Part shown: positions 37,012 to 54,800 of the stretch, piece by piece
How the letters are laid out: each line of letters begins with the position of its first letter
Numbering within the stretch: position 1 is the first letter of the stretch
From: Erythrocercus mccallii
Lineage: Eukaryota; Chordata; Aves; Passeriformes; Dicruridae
NCBI GenBank assembly: GCA_013397435.1
Contig: VZRG01001054.1
Span: 157,239-221,238 of the forward strand
DNA: 64,000 nt
Direction of reading: 5' to 3'
The notes under the pieces: generated by a model
The model's database searches: none
Told to the model about the DNA's origin: nothing
Seen by the model: only the letters and a program-made list of their open reading frames with translations
Made by a program: the position numbers and the translations under genes

Positions 37012-37053
37012 GGGCGGTGTTAGGGGCCAATTTCCCCAACAATATCCAGATAG
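36972..37053 (+). CDS. GRIA1: GRIA1 exon 1 coding part (AMPA receptor GluA1, partial)
   Basis: This exon encodes the first 27 residues of GluA1 plus the first base of codon 28. GluA1 is a pore-forming subunit of AMPA-type ionotropic glutamate receptors, which carry fast excitatory transmission at postsynaptic membranes. Residues 1-18 (MQHIFAFFCTSFLGAVLG) form a hydrophobic signal peptide. The mature protein would start at ANFPNN, as in known GluA1. The start is chosen because it gives exactly this family signal peptide and has A at -3. The exon ends at a consensus donor (G|GTGAGTG) and is phase 1, matching exon 2. Compared with the mammalian sequence as I recall it, Ser-11 and Leu-17 differ (Gly and Val in mammals), which fits a bird or reptile. 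The 5' UTR lies immediately upstream in the CpG island. Its 5' limit is unknown. Confidence 0.96.
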
Positions 37054-41752
<4,699 letters not shown>

Positions 41753-42089
41753 GTGACAGCAGAAGCAAAACCCTCGTTGGGCGGCCTGTGGGGTGGTGAT
41801 GAAGTGATGGGATGGAGCACAGCACAGTGACAGCAGCCTGGCTGAGGAAATCGAGTGCAAAATGTACCTCAGCATCAGCTGTGGCCCTGTTCACCCCTGC
41901 CTGACACAGAGCTGCTCGCTGGTGAGGATGAGTGAGCTGTGGGGTGACAGTGGGGGAAGTGACACCGCCAGCTCTGCACCCAGGTGACAGCAATGCCCTG
42001 GCTGTGAGTTGGTGACAGTAACACCCAGCCCTGGGAGAAAACCTGGAAGATACCCAGAGGCTGCTGTGGGCTGTCACTGTGACAGCCCA
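41753..42089. promoter_or_regulatory. GTGACAG cluster with 23-bp palindrome in GRIA1 intron 2
   Basis: GTGACAG occurs on the + strand at 41,753, 41,827, 41,944, 41,984, 42,012 and 42,079, and on the - strand at 42,071-42,077. That is seven copies in 333 bases, where about 0.04 would be expected for a random 7-mer on both strands. The last two form a perfect inverted repeat: TGGGCTGTCAC (42,067-42,077), a single T, then GTGACAGCCCA (42,079-42,089). TGACAG is the core recognised by TALE homeodomain proteins (MEIS, PREP, TGIF), so an intronic enhancer or silencer is a plausible inference. The copies are irregularly spaced (28-117 bases), so this is not a simple tandem array. Confidence 0.5.
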
Positions 42090-45000
42090 GCAAGAACTTC
42101 TGCATTTCTACTGTTTTCAGATGTGGGCTTTTTATCGTTACACAGTGATTGTGAAGATCTCAATGTGGTCCCTGTGCTCAGCATGTCAGGAGATGATGAT
42201 TTTAAGCAAGCTATAATCACTGAGAAAGCAAGAAGAGGTTGTAGAGCCGTGTGGTGACTTCCTGTTTCATGTGCGGGGTTGGTGCTAATGTCGTTGCATC
42301 ACTGAGGCACGGGCACATTTCAATAACTGAAATATCTTCCTGAATTCACTCCATCCCACAGAATAGCTGGTAATGAACACGCTCCGTGGTTGCAGCTGAT
42401 GGGGCTTACCCGTATGAAAGTACACACCTGCCACTCTCAGGGTGCTTAACTAAAGGTTAGGAGGCTTTATAATGTTATGCTGTTTCTTCAAAGGCCAAGG
42501 AAATTGTTTAGGGGAGGAGGGTGGATTGAGAGTCATCCCTTCAGCAGAATTACACAGCAGAGCCAGGTGACTGTAAAGGGTAAAATGATGATGTGGCATA
42601 GCCGAGATGTTTACCTGGTGATGTAGCAGAGCAAAATCCCTTCTGGTCAGCTCTAATGACATGTTCAGAGGTTCTGTCTCCATCCATGTTTGGGAAAGAG
42701 CTATATGGCCTCCACACAGTGTTAGCAAACCCTACCACGCTGGTTTTTGCCGTGGCTCAGTGCTCTCAGGGCAGATCCAGCACAGTGGAGCTGATGCTGC
42801 AGGTCAGGGTGGGAAGGGGGCTGCTCTGTGCCAGATGTGAGGGCACGTGAGCTTTGCAGCTTAAGAGAGATCTGCAAATTCCTGTCCCTGGAAGGTCCAC
42901 AGTGGATGGGAGCACTGTGTGCTGTTGACAGCAGAGGGATGAGAGGTTTCTTGCTTGAGTCAATCTGTGCTGGGAATAGTTTCCTCCTATTCTTCATCTC
43001 AGCCTCCAACTGTGCACAATGTAATGCACATTCCCGTCCTGTGCAGAGCCCAGCTCCTCAGGGAATATGAGTTGTTTCAGCCACAGCTCCATAGCTTTAT
43101 TTAATTTGTGGTGCAGAGATTCCTGCTTTCAGCTTTTGGCTGAAGTCCCCAGGTGAGCCTGGCAGTACCAGGCAGGCGTGGAGGCTGCTCTGGCTGTCCT
43201 GAGAGGAGGATGGCTCAGCAGCAGCCTGTGCCCTGTGAGCAGGGCTCACACAAGGTGAATCACCAGCTTGGTAAATCTGCCCCTGCAAAACTCAGGGCGC
43301 TTTGCAGGGATGACCAGTGACTAAAATAGCCCCTGTTTGTCACCGAGCCCTGCAGCTTTGCTGAGGCAGCCACCAGATTTTGTGTGCTTGGGTGGTGGGC
43401 TGCTGGCAAGGGGCATTCAGGAGCTGCACTCTTGAAACACAGGGGCCTGCACAGGGTAGCAACAGGATTTTGCAGCTGCAAGAAAACTTGTGAAGAGGCT
43501 GAAAAACAATGAATTATTTATCCATCTTCTTCCAGATACAGTTACTGTAGGGTACTCATACCAAGTACATGCTGTGGGTGCTGCTAGAATATCAACAGTT
43601 GAATCTGTTCTGCAAATTAGAAAATGAACGTGTAGTTGGGATTCTGTTCGTATTTTATTAAGGCCTCCAAGCACCAATTAGAGAGGGATTTGTAGTGATC
43701 ACTCACTCTGTGCTTATGTTCTTATCAATAGCAGCAAGCTTACATCCAGATCAGCTAAGAAATGAAATCTTTCTTTTTCTTCTTTTCCTTGGATACTTAC
43801 ATATATAGATAGAGTATTTATAGAAATTGCTTTTTATCTCCTAAATTACCTCTCAGAGATAGGAAGGAATAGGCAAGCATTGAATATTCTCAAATGATGA
43901 TATAAATTTGCTTTAATTAAACAATTATTATGAGTTGACTTTAAAGGAAGTTTCTTTGTTGACAAACATAGGGTGGTCGCCATTTCTTGTAAAGGTGTTG
44001 CTGTAATTATTCCAGCAGTAATCAATTAGAATGCAATTTTTATAATTAAACTTCCACAGTCTAAATAAGCCTAGCCCTGTAATAGTTGTCGTGTTGCTAG
44101 ACTTGTTTTTATTTTCACAGTGTCAGAAATCTCATGGAAGTGCTTTGGGATTTTTTTCCCCTGCAGAGCTCAGGATGCTTGCTATGACTATTTAATGTGA
44201 ATTAAGCCGACAGAAACATGGATTTAATGATCAGATGCAATCTGATTAATACAACACAGGTATTACAAGGAGATACATCTCCTTGGATTATGTAACAGGA
44301 AAAGATGTGATGCAGACAGATGAATCACAGAGCATCAACTCACGTTAGATCAACCTGAGGTTAAGGTTGCTCAGTTTCGGGCAGGGATGGACTGCAGCTT
44401 TCTAGTAAGTGTGTGTTTGTTCAGTGAGGTGCCAACAGCTTGGAGTGTGCTGATGGGTGGAATCCTGCTAAACAGGAGGGAGCAGGTCCCGGAGGTGGCA
44501 CCAGCCCCTGTGTCCCAACAGGGCTCCCAGGGTGGGTGCTGGGAGCTCAGCGGTCGCAGTCACCACTGGAGAAGGCAGGAGCTTGTTCCATATGATTTCC
44601 CCAAGAAGGAAAAGCATTTAGAACGTGGTTGCTGAGCTATTTCCTCAGCTATGGCTTCCAGGACAGGGCAGGTTGTCTGCCAGCCTCCAGTGACCTGGGC
44701 ATGGAAGATTTTGGGTAAATGAGGACTGAGACCATCAGCAGGGACACTGATGGGGCTCCCCTTGTCCCAGCCCTGCGAGAAGCTGGCACCACACATCAGG
44801 GAAAGGGTCCCCCAGTCTGGTGTGTCCATCTCTTCAAAAGCCATGGGGGCACTTATTCCTTGCATGACTGTTTTTTGTGTATTTAATTTTTTTTTTTATC
44901 CTGGATGGTGGGAGAGTTGCCTGGGGAGAAATGCAGATATGACGCCATAAGGAAAAATCAGAGGGAGGAATAAGGGGAATTTCACACCTGCAAATCTATC

Positions 45001-47334
45001 TGCTCATCTGGAAAGGATCCCAGCACTGGTGACAAGCAGAAAAGAGTGAAGAAGTAAGATTTGGGCTCTGCAGTAGGCAGAAGAGGGGTTTGAGAAAGAG
45101 TGAGCAGCACAGGCCAGACCTGTCCATTGTGTGACAGTCACGGTTTCCACTCGCAGCTTATCTTTTCTTCTCTAAAAATAAAACCTTTTCATGTGATAGG
45201 GATTCTACTAGGCCAGAAACAGACAGGCTTTATTTTTTGGCATTATTAGCAAGGTGAGAGTGGAAATCTTCATGTGACTGCAAGGAAGGCAGCGTGGGGA
45301 GGTGTGCTGCTCATTTCCAAAACTGGTGGGAATTTTAGATATATACATTTACATTTCCCTTAATAGGGTTAGGGCCCCAAAGGCAGCAGCTCTCTGCCAC
45401 CAGAAATGGAAAAGGTCCCAGTTAGCTTCAGTAACACATGGAGCTCAGAGCAAACACAAAACCAACATGCTCCTTAAAGAGACAATAAGTCAGTGAGATT
45501 TTAATATTCTGAAGATCCAAATTCTCCAGAGTGTGGTATTAACATGAGTCTGAAGACAAAGATGCATTTATTTCAACTGAATTCCTTTAAAGAGAGGTTT
45601 TATTTCTCTTACTGTAGTTGTGTAGAAATGAAACAGGGCACTGTTTTTCCCGGTGAGAAGTTCCATGTGAAATCCTTTGGTGACATCTGAAGAAGCCAGG
45701 GGTTAGGCAAGGTGCAGAAGGGGGGCCAAACCAAGCCATTTGCAATCCACCATCATTCCAGCAAAAAAATGTTTCAAAATTGTAGTGAATTTTTGAGGCA
45801 ATAACAGTGTAGTATCCAGTAGAAACTGCTCCCTAGTCACCTGCTGGAGTGATCCCACATTAGCTTAAACAGTAACGAGTCTCCAGCTGATTTTCTCACA
45901 GTGCCCTTTTAGCAGCCACCCACTTGTCCCCTCTGGGGCACTCTTAAAAAAACCACCCCCAACAAATGAACACAAAAAGACAAAAACCACCTGAAATGTT
46001 GATTCTTTTTATTAATGTAGATCAGTTATTTTCCCTGTTGTCTGAAAGCCAAACCCTGCCAATCGTCACCCAGGGTTGCAGCTCAGATGTTCTTATGTTC
46101 TTATGCTTCGCCAGACTGAGTGACCCCTTGAGGAAGCAGCAGTGAGAGGCAATGAAGAAGTGAGTGACAGCTAAAAATTGCCATATCTTGGCTTCTAAAA
46201 GAGGGTCTTTTCGTTCTTTGATTTTATTTGTTTTTGACAGAGTGGAGGAGTGCAAAAGAAAACAACTGATGTCTCAGATTGAGTGGTACTGATGGCAGGA
46301 TTCTCGTGTGGATGTGGCATATGTGTCTGCATTTCTCTATATGCTCTAAGAGTCTTGGCTCCTACTTTGTGAGATCCTGCTATTATGCTAATGGACATGA
46401 AGTGGGAGGCAGATGAAAGGTTGAGGGCTGGAAGGTCAGAGGAGAGAAAGAGAAACCTCTGTAAGTAATCTGGATGCAGAATGTGGAAGAATTTCACGTG
46501 AAATCAAGGGCTATTTCTCACTCCCCTGCCCTCCCAAACACCTTGCTTTGATCTTTGCTAGCAGTGAGCTTCAAGAAGCAAAGAAATCACATCAGTGATT
46601 ACACAGATGCAGACGTGGTTTTTCTCCCGCTGGGCTGACAGCATCCCCTGAACACCCTGAGCCTTGTTGGCTCTCCTTCCACACAGCACCCACATCCCAT
46701 TCAGTGCCATCCGACAGGAGAACAGCTCTGCTATTCGGGCAGGTAAAGAGCAGAGAAAACCACCAGCAGGCCTGGGAGCTTGTGAGGAAAGCACAGGCAA
46801 GCAAAGTCCTGCTGAGAGCACACAGGGACAGAGGATGAAGAAGCTTTGGAGAAGCAGACATGATGTTGGAAAGGGCAAGGCAGCAGCTCTGGGCTGTGGG
46901 CGTTCAGTAGGTGGAGTTTTCCCTTGTCTCTCTTTTCAGCCCTTAGCTAAGCCAGAGAAGGTTTTTCTTTCTGAGGGCTCTGCCTCCTTCTGGTCAAATC
47001 TGAACTGAACCTAATGGTGCCTCCCATTTGGTCAGCACCACAGCTCAGGTTGCTCCTGCCCTTCACCTTCATACAGGTGACCAACCATGGTCATGTGTTG
47101 GGAGTGTTTCGCCAGGGAAAAGGGAGACACATGCTGAGATGCAGACCACAGTGGGGTGAAGGTGAGTTGGAAAGGAGATGTGGTAGGGGAGGCTTGGGGC
47201 TGAGCACCCTGTTGGTGCCCAGCAGGGACCCAGAGCAGCAGGGAGACGGGGGCAGGTCTGAGCCACCTGCTCTGCGCCTGCAATGGCTGAGCAGCCAGCG
47301 GAGCCGCAGCGGAGAAAGAGGCCTGGCCTGCAGG
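42090..47334 (+). other. GRIA1 intron 2, second part
   Basis: No exon is recognised. The AT-rich stretch at 43,900-44,290 holds several TAATTA-type cores. It also has two small hairpins: ATCAGAT / ATCTGAT with a 3-base loop at 44,230-44,246, and CAAGGAGA / TCTCCTTG with a 4-base loop at 44,266-44,285. It is the part of this segment that most resembles a conserved non-coding element, though conservation cannot be judged here. Overlapping short frames at 42,450-43,700 and 46,558-47,008 are chance. Confidence 0.6.
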
Positions 47335-47409
47335 GAGTTCAGGAGAAACGTCTTTGTGCAGAAGGTGATTAATGTCTTTAATGAACTACCAAAGGAAGTA
47401 ATAGAAAGC
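47335..47409 (+). mobile_element. degenerate LINE (CR1/L2-like) 3' relic
   Basis: The + frame here reads EFRRNVF, then VQKVINVFNELPKEVIES. This resembles the C-terminal end of many CR1/L2-type LINE ORF2 proteins: a basic pair, Asn-x-Phe, a Val-rich segment, then a hydrophobic residue, Asn, Leu-Pro, Glu-Val and a small or acidic residue. The frame stays open over 192 codons (47,014-47,592), but the flanks do not look like reverse transcriptase. Only this tail is recognisable, so the element is old and truncated. CR1 is the dominant LINE in birds, and 5' truncation is typical. Confidence 0.4.
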
Positions 47410-50400
47410 CAAACCACGCACAGCAGCAGTGGGGGAAGGGATGAGGAGACGGTGCTGTTACAGGCGGGGAGGGGGCAGGGAGCTGTGCAGCCCGGGCAGC
47501 AACGCTGTTCCCAGCTCACTGTCCCAGAAAAATGGGTGGGCACAGCAGCTGTCCCCAGCAAAGGCAGATCTGAGTGCTTTTCACAGATTTAATCAGAATA
47601 ATTCAGTCTTCCAACCTGTCTTCTTTCTGGAGCCTCCTGCTCAGCTCATTATGGCTGTGCCCAAACCCACTGTCTGCAGCTTCAAGGTGTGGGGATGGAA
47701 ATCTGGGAGTCCCTGTGCTCCTGTCCTGTGGGGACAGCAAAGTCAGAGGCTGTGGGGAGAGTGGACCCTTTCCTCCACTGTCAGGGAACAGATCTCCTCA
47801 GGTTCCAGGAGTCTGGGACCTGGATTAGCCTTGGCTGACAGGCATTAAGAGTCATCATTTGTTTGGGAATCTACAAGAAATGTGTGGATGAAGTCAGGCA
47901 GATTCCTAACATTGAGTCATCTATATCATAACATCCTCCACCTTATCAGCCTCATGTGCCAGACTCTCAGAGACCTTGGTGGGAGCAGATGCCAGCACCT
48001 CTCCTGAACTCACAGAGCCCCAAGCAGTCCCAGGGCTTGCAGGAGGTTACCCACCCACAGCCACACACAGACTGGAAAATCAGCTCTTTGTGCTCCCAGA
48101 CATGCCCGTGTCTATGTGCTGATGCTTTGAGGGCAGTGAATTCACTGTGCAGCCCTCAGGTGGGACATGAGATAGCTCCTGCATTTCCATCCCTGCTTCC
48201 AGAGCAATCACACACCTTCAGAGATGAGCCCTTCCCCAAAAAGCTCATTCCATTTCTTGTTCTGGAGAAACAAGCACTGCTTTGGGGTGCAGACTTGTTC
48301 TGTCAAAGAGGAAACTCTCATTCACAGTTTTAGTGGGGCTTAGCAGTCACACTACATTGGAAGTACCAACACTCAGCATCTCAGACAGCAGCTCTCTGTG
48401 ACCATTCTCAAACTTCTCTTCTTTGTTTGAGGATATTTAGCCCATCAAAGCTTGTTCTCAAGTCCTCACATGTGCCCACACGTCCCCTAATTGAACTTTT
48501 CCTTCCTCTGTGAAGTACCAGGTAAAGCAACAGAATTATGTTGATCTTGGCTTAGTTTACCATGAGACTTTGGGAGGCAGGTGAGACGAATCCTATCCCA
48601 AAGCATCTGCAGCTGCATTATGCTCCTCTGCTAATTCCTCAATACTCTGCTGAAGGTGACATCTCAGCAGTATCAAACATTTTGCTGCTCTCCCTGCGAG
48701 CAGCCTGTAAAGGCTTTGATAAAAGCAGGCATCACATTGCAAACAGGCTCTTCGCAGTTGTGCTATTCTGATGTATTGCTGAGAAGTGAAGAAAACATAT
48801 GTTCATGGCACAGAAACTGCTCTGCTCAGGTTCTCCTTCTGTATTTCGGTACCGCACTGCAGTGGCCCCCCAAGGGCAGGGGCCTGGCATTGTCCTGTGA
48901 TGTGATTTTATCCTCTTGGCCTCTTCTCTTTCTCACTTTTCACGGGCTTGCTGCTGGCAGGGGTGTTTGCAGTGATCTAACAGCTGTGCTTGGGTTTGCT
49001 TTTGTAATCTTTATGCAGATCTCTTTCTCCCTCTTCCCATTTATCCACTCCTGGCTGATAGTGCCTGTCCCTAGGATTGGGCCCTGGGGGAATCATGGGG
49101 TGGGTATCAGCAGGGGAGAAATGCCTTCAGTTGCTGTGGCTGTGGCAGCACCCAGGGATTTGACGGAGCAACCCACACTAGCTCAAATGGGAAGACCACA
49201 GTTAAGCTTTGTGTAGCACTGGAACAAACAATCTTGTGGGAAAGGAAAATACCCCATTGCTTGGTCTGTAAAAAAAAATAAATGTAATTTCTACTGTGGC
49301 ATCGTACAGCAGCTGAGACAAATCAGACACAGAGCTGTAGATCAAAACACACCTGAAAATCTTGGGACATTCTGAGTCCCATCCCAATCTGTCATGAGTT
49401 CTAATTGCCATTTGGCAGCAATCTCAGAGGAGTTGGAGAGCAATGTGTGTTCAGGTTTCGTGTTTCAAGCCTGTCTCAGGACAGAAAGTAAAAGTGTGAA
49501 TCCAAACTAGCAAGTCGAGCAGAACAACTTTAAAAACAAACAGGGAAGAAAAAAAAAAAGCCATTCCCCAGGGCTGTTCAGTGAAATCTAGAGCAGTGTT
49601 GTGGAGGCTGGGGATGGAGGGAATTGGGGCCAAGACAGCCAGGTACAGCAGCATCCTGCGGTGGGACCACAGGAGGCTTTGGAGAAGGTGTGTTTGTCCC
49701 ATCCAAAATGTGTTTGTCTCCTCCAAGGTGTGTTTCTCATACAAGTTTGTCTCAGCTGTGCAGAGGAATGAGGTGTGTGGCTGCAGGACAAGGGGTGCCT
49801 GTGCCACAGGATGATTCACGTCCAGAGCACACGAGGTGCTGCAGAGGTGCAGCCAGCACACAGGGGTGGGGTTATTTTTCCCCTAGCTATCCTTGCCTGC
49901 AGGCAATACAGCAAATTCTTCATTTTCAACAACAGCAAATTGACATTAAAAAAAGGGCTTCATCCGAGGGAAATTGCACTTGACAGTCTCCCTTTAGCCA
50001 CTGGAGAGCAGCAAGCAGAAAGGCGCAGGAGGCTTGTTCCCAGCCCTTGCTGTCTGGTGTTCTGTGGTTTTGGCATTGGGAAGGTGGGAAGCATCTGGGA
50101 GCCCTTTGGATCACAAATGGATCTGGGAGCCTGCTACTTCTGCTAACAACTCATTTATTATCAGGGAGCAGAGAGTTTCTTCTGAGCCAGTGCAATCTAT
50201 CATTTCTTAAAGACGCTGTAGGAGACTGAAAGAATTGGCTTTAAGAGTTGGCACCTGGAACCCAGTAATGAGTCCATTTTTGGGAAGAACTCTCCTTCCT
50301 CACTCCCTCACTAAGATTTCTTTTTCCCAGCTTCAGGACGAAGAGAGAAGGATGTTCAGCAGCAGAGCATTCTTTGCTCTGAGAAGTTCAAGAGCATCCC

Positions 50401-51801
50401 TGCTCTGAAGAATTCCTTGGGAGATGCTTCTCTCCTACTTCTCCTTTGCTTCTCTGTCTATGAGAATAGAGTATTTTGCCCAAAATACTGATGTAGGGAA
50501 GGTGAAGAGGTTGCTCCAGCCTCCTTGCATGGAACTCATCTCTGCAGCTCCAGGCAGGCTAAGTCTGCCATGCACAGTATCCCACCCACAGGCAGCACCT
50601 GCTGCTGCCTGGCCTGGATTTTGTGCTGCTTCAGCACAGAGCTGCTTCCTCTGCCCTGTCAACCCATTTGTTTCCCCAGTGTCTGGTGCTGCACAGTGGG
50701 CTGTGAGGCCACCCTGGAGCCCCAAACAAGTCCCTGCAGCCAGAGACCTGCAGTCAAAGCAGCTCTGCCAAGGGGCATTTTCCCTGAAGCATTGGTCAAG
50801 CACTGGTGTTGTCTGTGCAGATGTTGAGTGGCCTGATGTGGGCACCCCAAATCCAACCCTCCTTTCCTACAGACAGCAGTGATGTGATGAAAGCCCTTTT
50901 AATTCTGTTCTTTGAAGCAGCTATGAGCTCACACCAGTGTTTTGGGATGCTGTTATCTCCTGGCTGCTTCAAATCCTGGGCTCACAATGTTCTTCAAGGG
51001 AATTTGCTGTCAGCAATGTGATGGCAAGGTGTGCTGGATGTGCAAGGTGCTCAGATGATGTGGCTCTGTGACCCTTTGCAGACATTTTTCTCAGCTTTGA
51101 TGTTCAGTTGGTCGATGTGGTTTAATCATTCTTTTACTAAGGAATTGTTCTAAGAAAATACAACATTTGTCTTAATTTTGGCTTTGTATTTAAATATCTT
51201 TTCAATGTGATGGGGAATCAGTGCTACATGTAGATGGTTCTACACTATAAATTCCCTGGATTGTGTATCAAACCTTTTCTAAAGAAGGTTCACTTGATCC
51301 AAAGAAACTCAAGGGGATTTGTGACCTGTAATGCCATTGTCTTTACCTTTCCTGCAGATTTTTCCCAGCAATGTTATGCTCCACCCTGATTTTAGCTCAT
51401 TTTCCCCTTCCTTGCATCAGGGTTTTCCTCTTGGCTGTTCTGCACCAGTTTGTGCCTCCAACCATGCCAAGCCTCATGCTCAAAATGTTGTGACCCTCTC
51501 ATGGCTGTTGTATTTTCTACTGTTCACCTGTTGCCTCTCCCTCTTGTCAGGGGTTTATTAAGCTGTCTTAGCAGTGTTTCAGCCTTATGTTTGTTTATCA
51601 AATATTTGGGGTCTTGATTGTTAGCTTAGGCCTCTAGGTACCAAAAAAGAAATCAGATTTTTAAAGGCATATTGGTGTTACCAATTCTTCAAAGAGCATC
51701 AGTATTTAACTGTGATATAGAGTGTTCTGAGTGATGCTAAATGTCCCTGGGCATCTGTTTCACCTGTAACTCTAATAAGATTATTATTTTATTCAAGCCA
51801 C

Positions 51802-51822
51802 TTTTTTTTTTTTTTTTTTTTT
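51802..51822. repeat. 21-nt poly-T tract
   Basis: Twenty-one consecutive T in GRIA1 intron 2. On the minus strand it would be a poly-A tail, but I find no retroposed gene or SINE body beside it and no flanking duplication, so I call it a simple homopolymer. Confidence 0.9.
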
Positions 51823-54800
51823 GGATGAAAGAGCAAGCCAAAACGAGAATTATGGCTCAATTATTCTTTTTCATGGAAGGCATGAGTGGGGGAGCTGATC
51901 CCCTTCCCAGATCCTTATCTGTCCCAGAGAGGGATTTTGCCTTGGTGGTGTGCATTGGTCTTGCACCTTGTTTTCTGTTCTGTCAGAGATATGTCCTGCT
52001 AAGATCAGACGGCTGAGGAGCTCTAAAGGCTTCTTCATGTAATTTCTTTCCTCAAGAAGTGAGAGGAAAATAAAATGTGCAAGGGGATACACTAAGACAT
52101 CAATGGGTAAAAAAAAAATTAAAATTTTGAAAAGGGTGTATTGAGTTTTAGGCAAGTGGTAGAATCAGGCACAGACGATAAATGAGAGCTGAAAGCTTGT
52201 GGCAAGTGCATTAGAGGCAGCCTTTAAGGTGTTCTTTAAACCAACATTTGTTGCAGTTCAGCCCCTTCCCCAGACAGCAGCTGAAGCCAGCAGTGAGATG
52301 TCTCCTCTGATCCCACGCCCCATCGCTCTCGCTGTGGGGCTCTGCAATTCCTGCAGGCACCAGCACAGAAAAGCACAAACTCTGAGGTCCCAAGGGAGCA
52401 GTGCCTGACGCTTTGGACAGTGGCAGCTTTTCTGCAAAGACTGAAAGGCTAATCACTTCTCAGACATGTACTGGAGTTAAGGGAGACTTTGACTTCCAGC
52501 CTCGAGTGACCTACCTGTGCTTTGGAGACCTCAGCTGTGCCTGTAGCTCTTCCTCTTGTGGGTGAGACTGCATGTGAAGGGTGGCTTTAGGGAGAAGTTG
52601 TATTTTAAGGGCATTTGGGACACTGTCCCATCCTGTGGTCGAGTTTATGGGTTGTTTGTTTTGGGGATTTTTTTCCCAGTGAGACTGGACAGTGGTATTA
52701 ATGAGGCACATCAAAGCCAGGATGAGAATACCAGCATTCCTTCTGATTCTGAGGAAAACTCTGGATGCTCAGAAGGCAGGATGTGCTTTCTGTGCTGCCA
52801 GTGTTGATAAATAACCGAGGAGGCCTGAGTGAGCACTTGCCCATAGGAGGGGACACAGCTTTGAATTTCTGTCCAGACCCACACCGGCCTCATTTTCTTA
52901 CTTAGGCTCATATTTATAGTTCCTCCTCTTCCTAATGCATGTGATCCCTCTTTGTGTAGGTCCACAGATCCTTGGCAAGTGAGGATGGCTGTCTGGTGGA
53001 CACCCAGAGCTCTCCCATGTCTGCAGGCACATGAGCAGCAGGCTGTGATGTCTGGGAAGTGATGGGGGAACTACTCTTCTTCTCCTGGAAGTGCCAGGCA
53101 GCAGCATATGGCTAAAGGCCACGTAGGGGCTCTGAGTGGGTGAGCAGAGACTACCTCTGCATGCAGGATCCTTGGGAATGGTTTTCCCCATGCAGACTCT
53201 GTCATGGAGCAGTGAGGTGGAAGTGCCAAGGGGCCACGCTGGGTGGCTGCAGTTCGTATTTGTCACCAGCTGCCCTCCCTTTGTCTGGATGACAGCAGGA
53301 AAACGTCCTTCAGGTCAGCAGTGCAGGCTCATTCATCTCCACTCCCCGAGGGATAAGGGCACCAGCAGGAATCACCTGCTCATCTCAGTCCTCATCTTCC
53401 TCCCCACGTGCAGCTCTGGGCTGCAGCCTGTCTGGCTGGGCTGCAGGGCAGGGCTGGGGACAGGGATGGTGCCATGGATGAGGCACCTGGGGAGAGGAGG
53501 ATGTGAACCAGCTCTCCTTCTTCTCCTGCTGCCCACGGGGAGGAGTTGAAGAAGAATAACTGAAGGATGACTGAAGCGTTGAAACTCCCGATGGGAGGAA
53601 ATTGAGAGAGGTGCATGTAACACTGACCCTTGCACAGGGGAGGATGGCTTCTCTTGAATTCCCTTTTGTGCAGCACCAGGCAGCACTGCAGTGAGTGAAG
53701 CTTTTCCATTCAGCTCAGGCAATGCACCTTTAATTTCCCTTTTTGATCTTTAAGGCCAAAGGAAGATTACCAATAACTTTCTATTGAGTAAAGCCTTTCT
53801 TTTGAAACTTCCTTTGGAAAAAAATGGTTAAAGGCCATGGTTACTCTGCTTGTCTGAGCCAAAACTCTCATCCCACTAAGATTAGGTCTTCATTAGATAA
53901 AACATTAGAGGGCAAATGGCTTGGCTTGTTCTCTCCACGTGTCTTCTGTGCTTCCTCTCCCCTCCATGTAGGGAAGGCAGTTTGGGGGCCCTTCTCTCCC
54001 ACCCAAAATGTTTAACTGGTTGTGACTGGAAACTCATCAGGCCTTGAAGGAGTCTGAGTGGACCATGAGCCATCCTTAACCTAGAGACAGTCAAGGAGAT
54101 ATCTTCAAGCCCACACTAAAGAAATAAAAGGATCTCCATTCTTTTGAGCTCTCCTCTTCCAAGGTAGCAATTTCCAGAACCAAATGACTACACACAGCCC
54201 AAATTTCAAATTCCACCCAAATTCAAATTTCCCAGCAGACCCAGTGTAGATACAATGGAGGCATTTCAATAAGGAGGAATGCACATTCTGTTTTGTTTTT
54301 CATGCTGTGTTTAGTAGCCGTGATTGTGGCGAGACCTGGAGTTTTCCAATCTGAGCTTGGCAGAGAAAAGCAGAATACGTCTAACTATCATAAGAATTAT
54401 AATTATTGCTAGGCATTTCTGTGGTTTTATCAAAACAGGAAGTGAGTTCTGGGAGGACTGTAAATAAATGCTTTCTCCCAGGATGTGCCCAGGTTAGATG
54501 GACCCTGGCACAAGCAGGGGCTTCTCAGAGGGACTCCCTTCTGAGTTGCAGTCAATAACAAAAATGACTGTTGGGAAAGCCTGAGGTGCTGAAATCGATA
54601 TACCTGATGCAATATCCTCATCATCCCTGTGTGGGAAAACAGTCACTTATTGCCTATAAAAAATTTTATTTTCAGAGGATATTCGAGGTTCCTGTGTAGG
54701 TGCAGGCATTAGCTTTATTTAAATGTTCAAAATATTTATTGAGGACATGCTTCCTCTATATTCTCTCTTGATAGGATGCCCCAAATCCAGTGACATTAAT

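Noticed and set aside
47014..47592. A 192-codon frame as a possible gene
   Set aside because: Only a short LINE-like tail is recognisable, the frame overlaps a 156-codon frame on the other strand, and no domain or splice context supports a gene.
48656..49216. A 186-codon + frame in intron 2
   Set aside because: No domain, no family resemblance, composition like the surrounding intron and no paired splice sites in register.
51802..51822. Poly-T tract as the tail of a retroposed gene on the minus strand
   Set aside because: No retroposed coding sequence or SINE body lies beside it and no flanking target duplication is visible.
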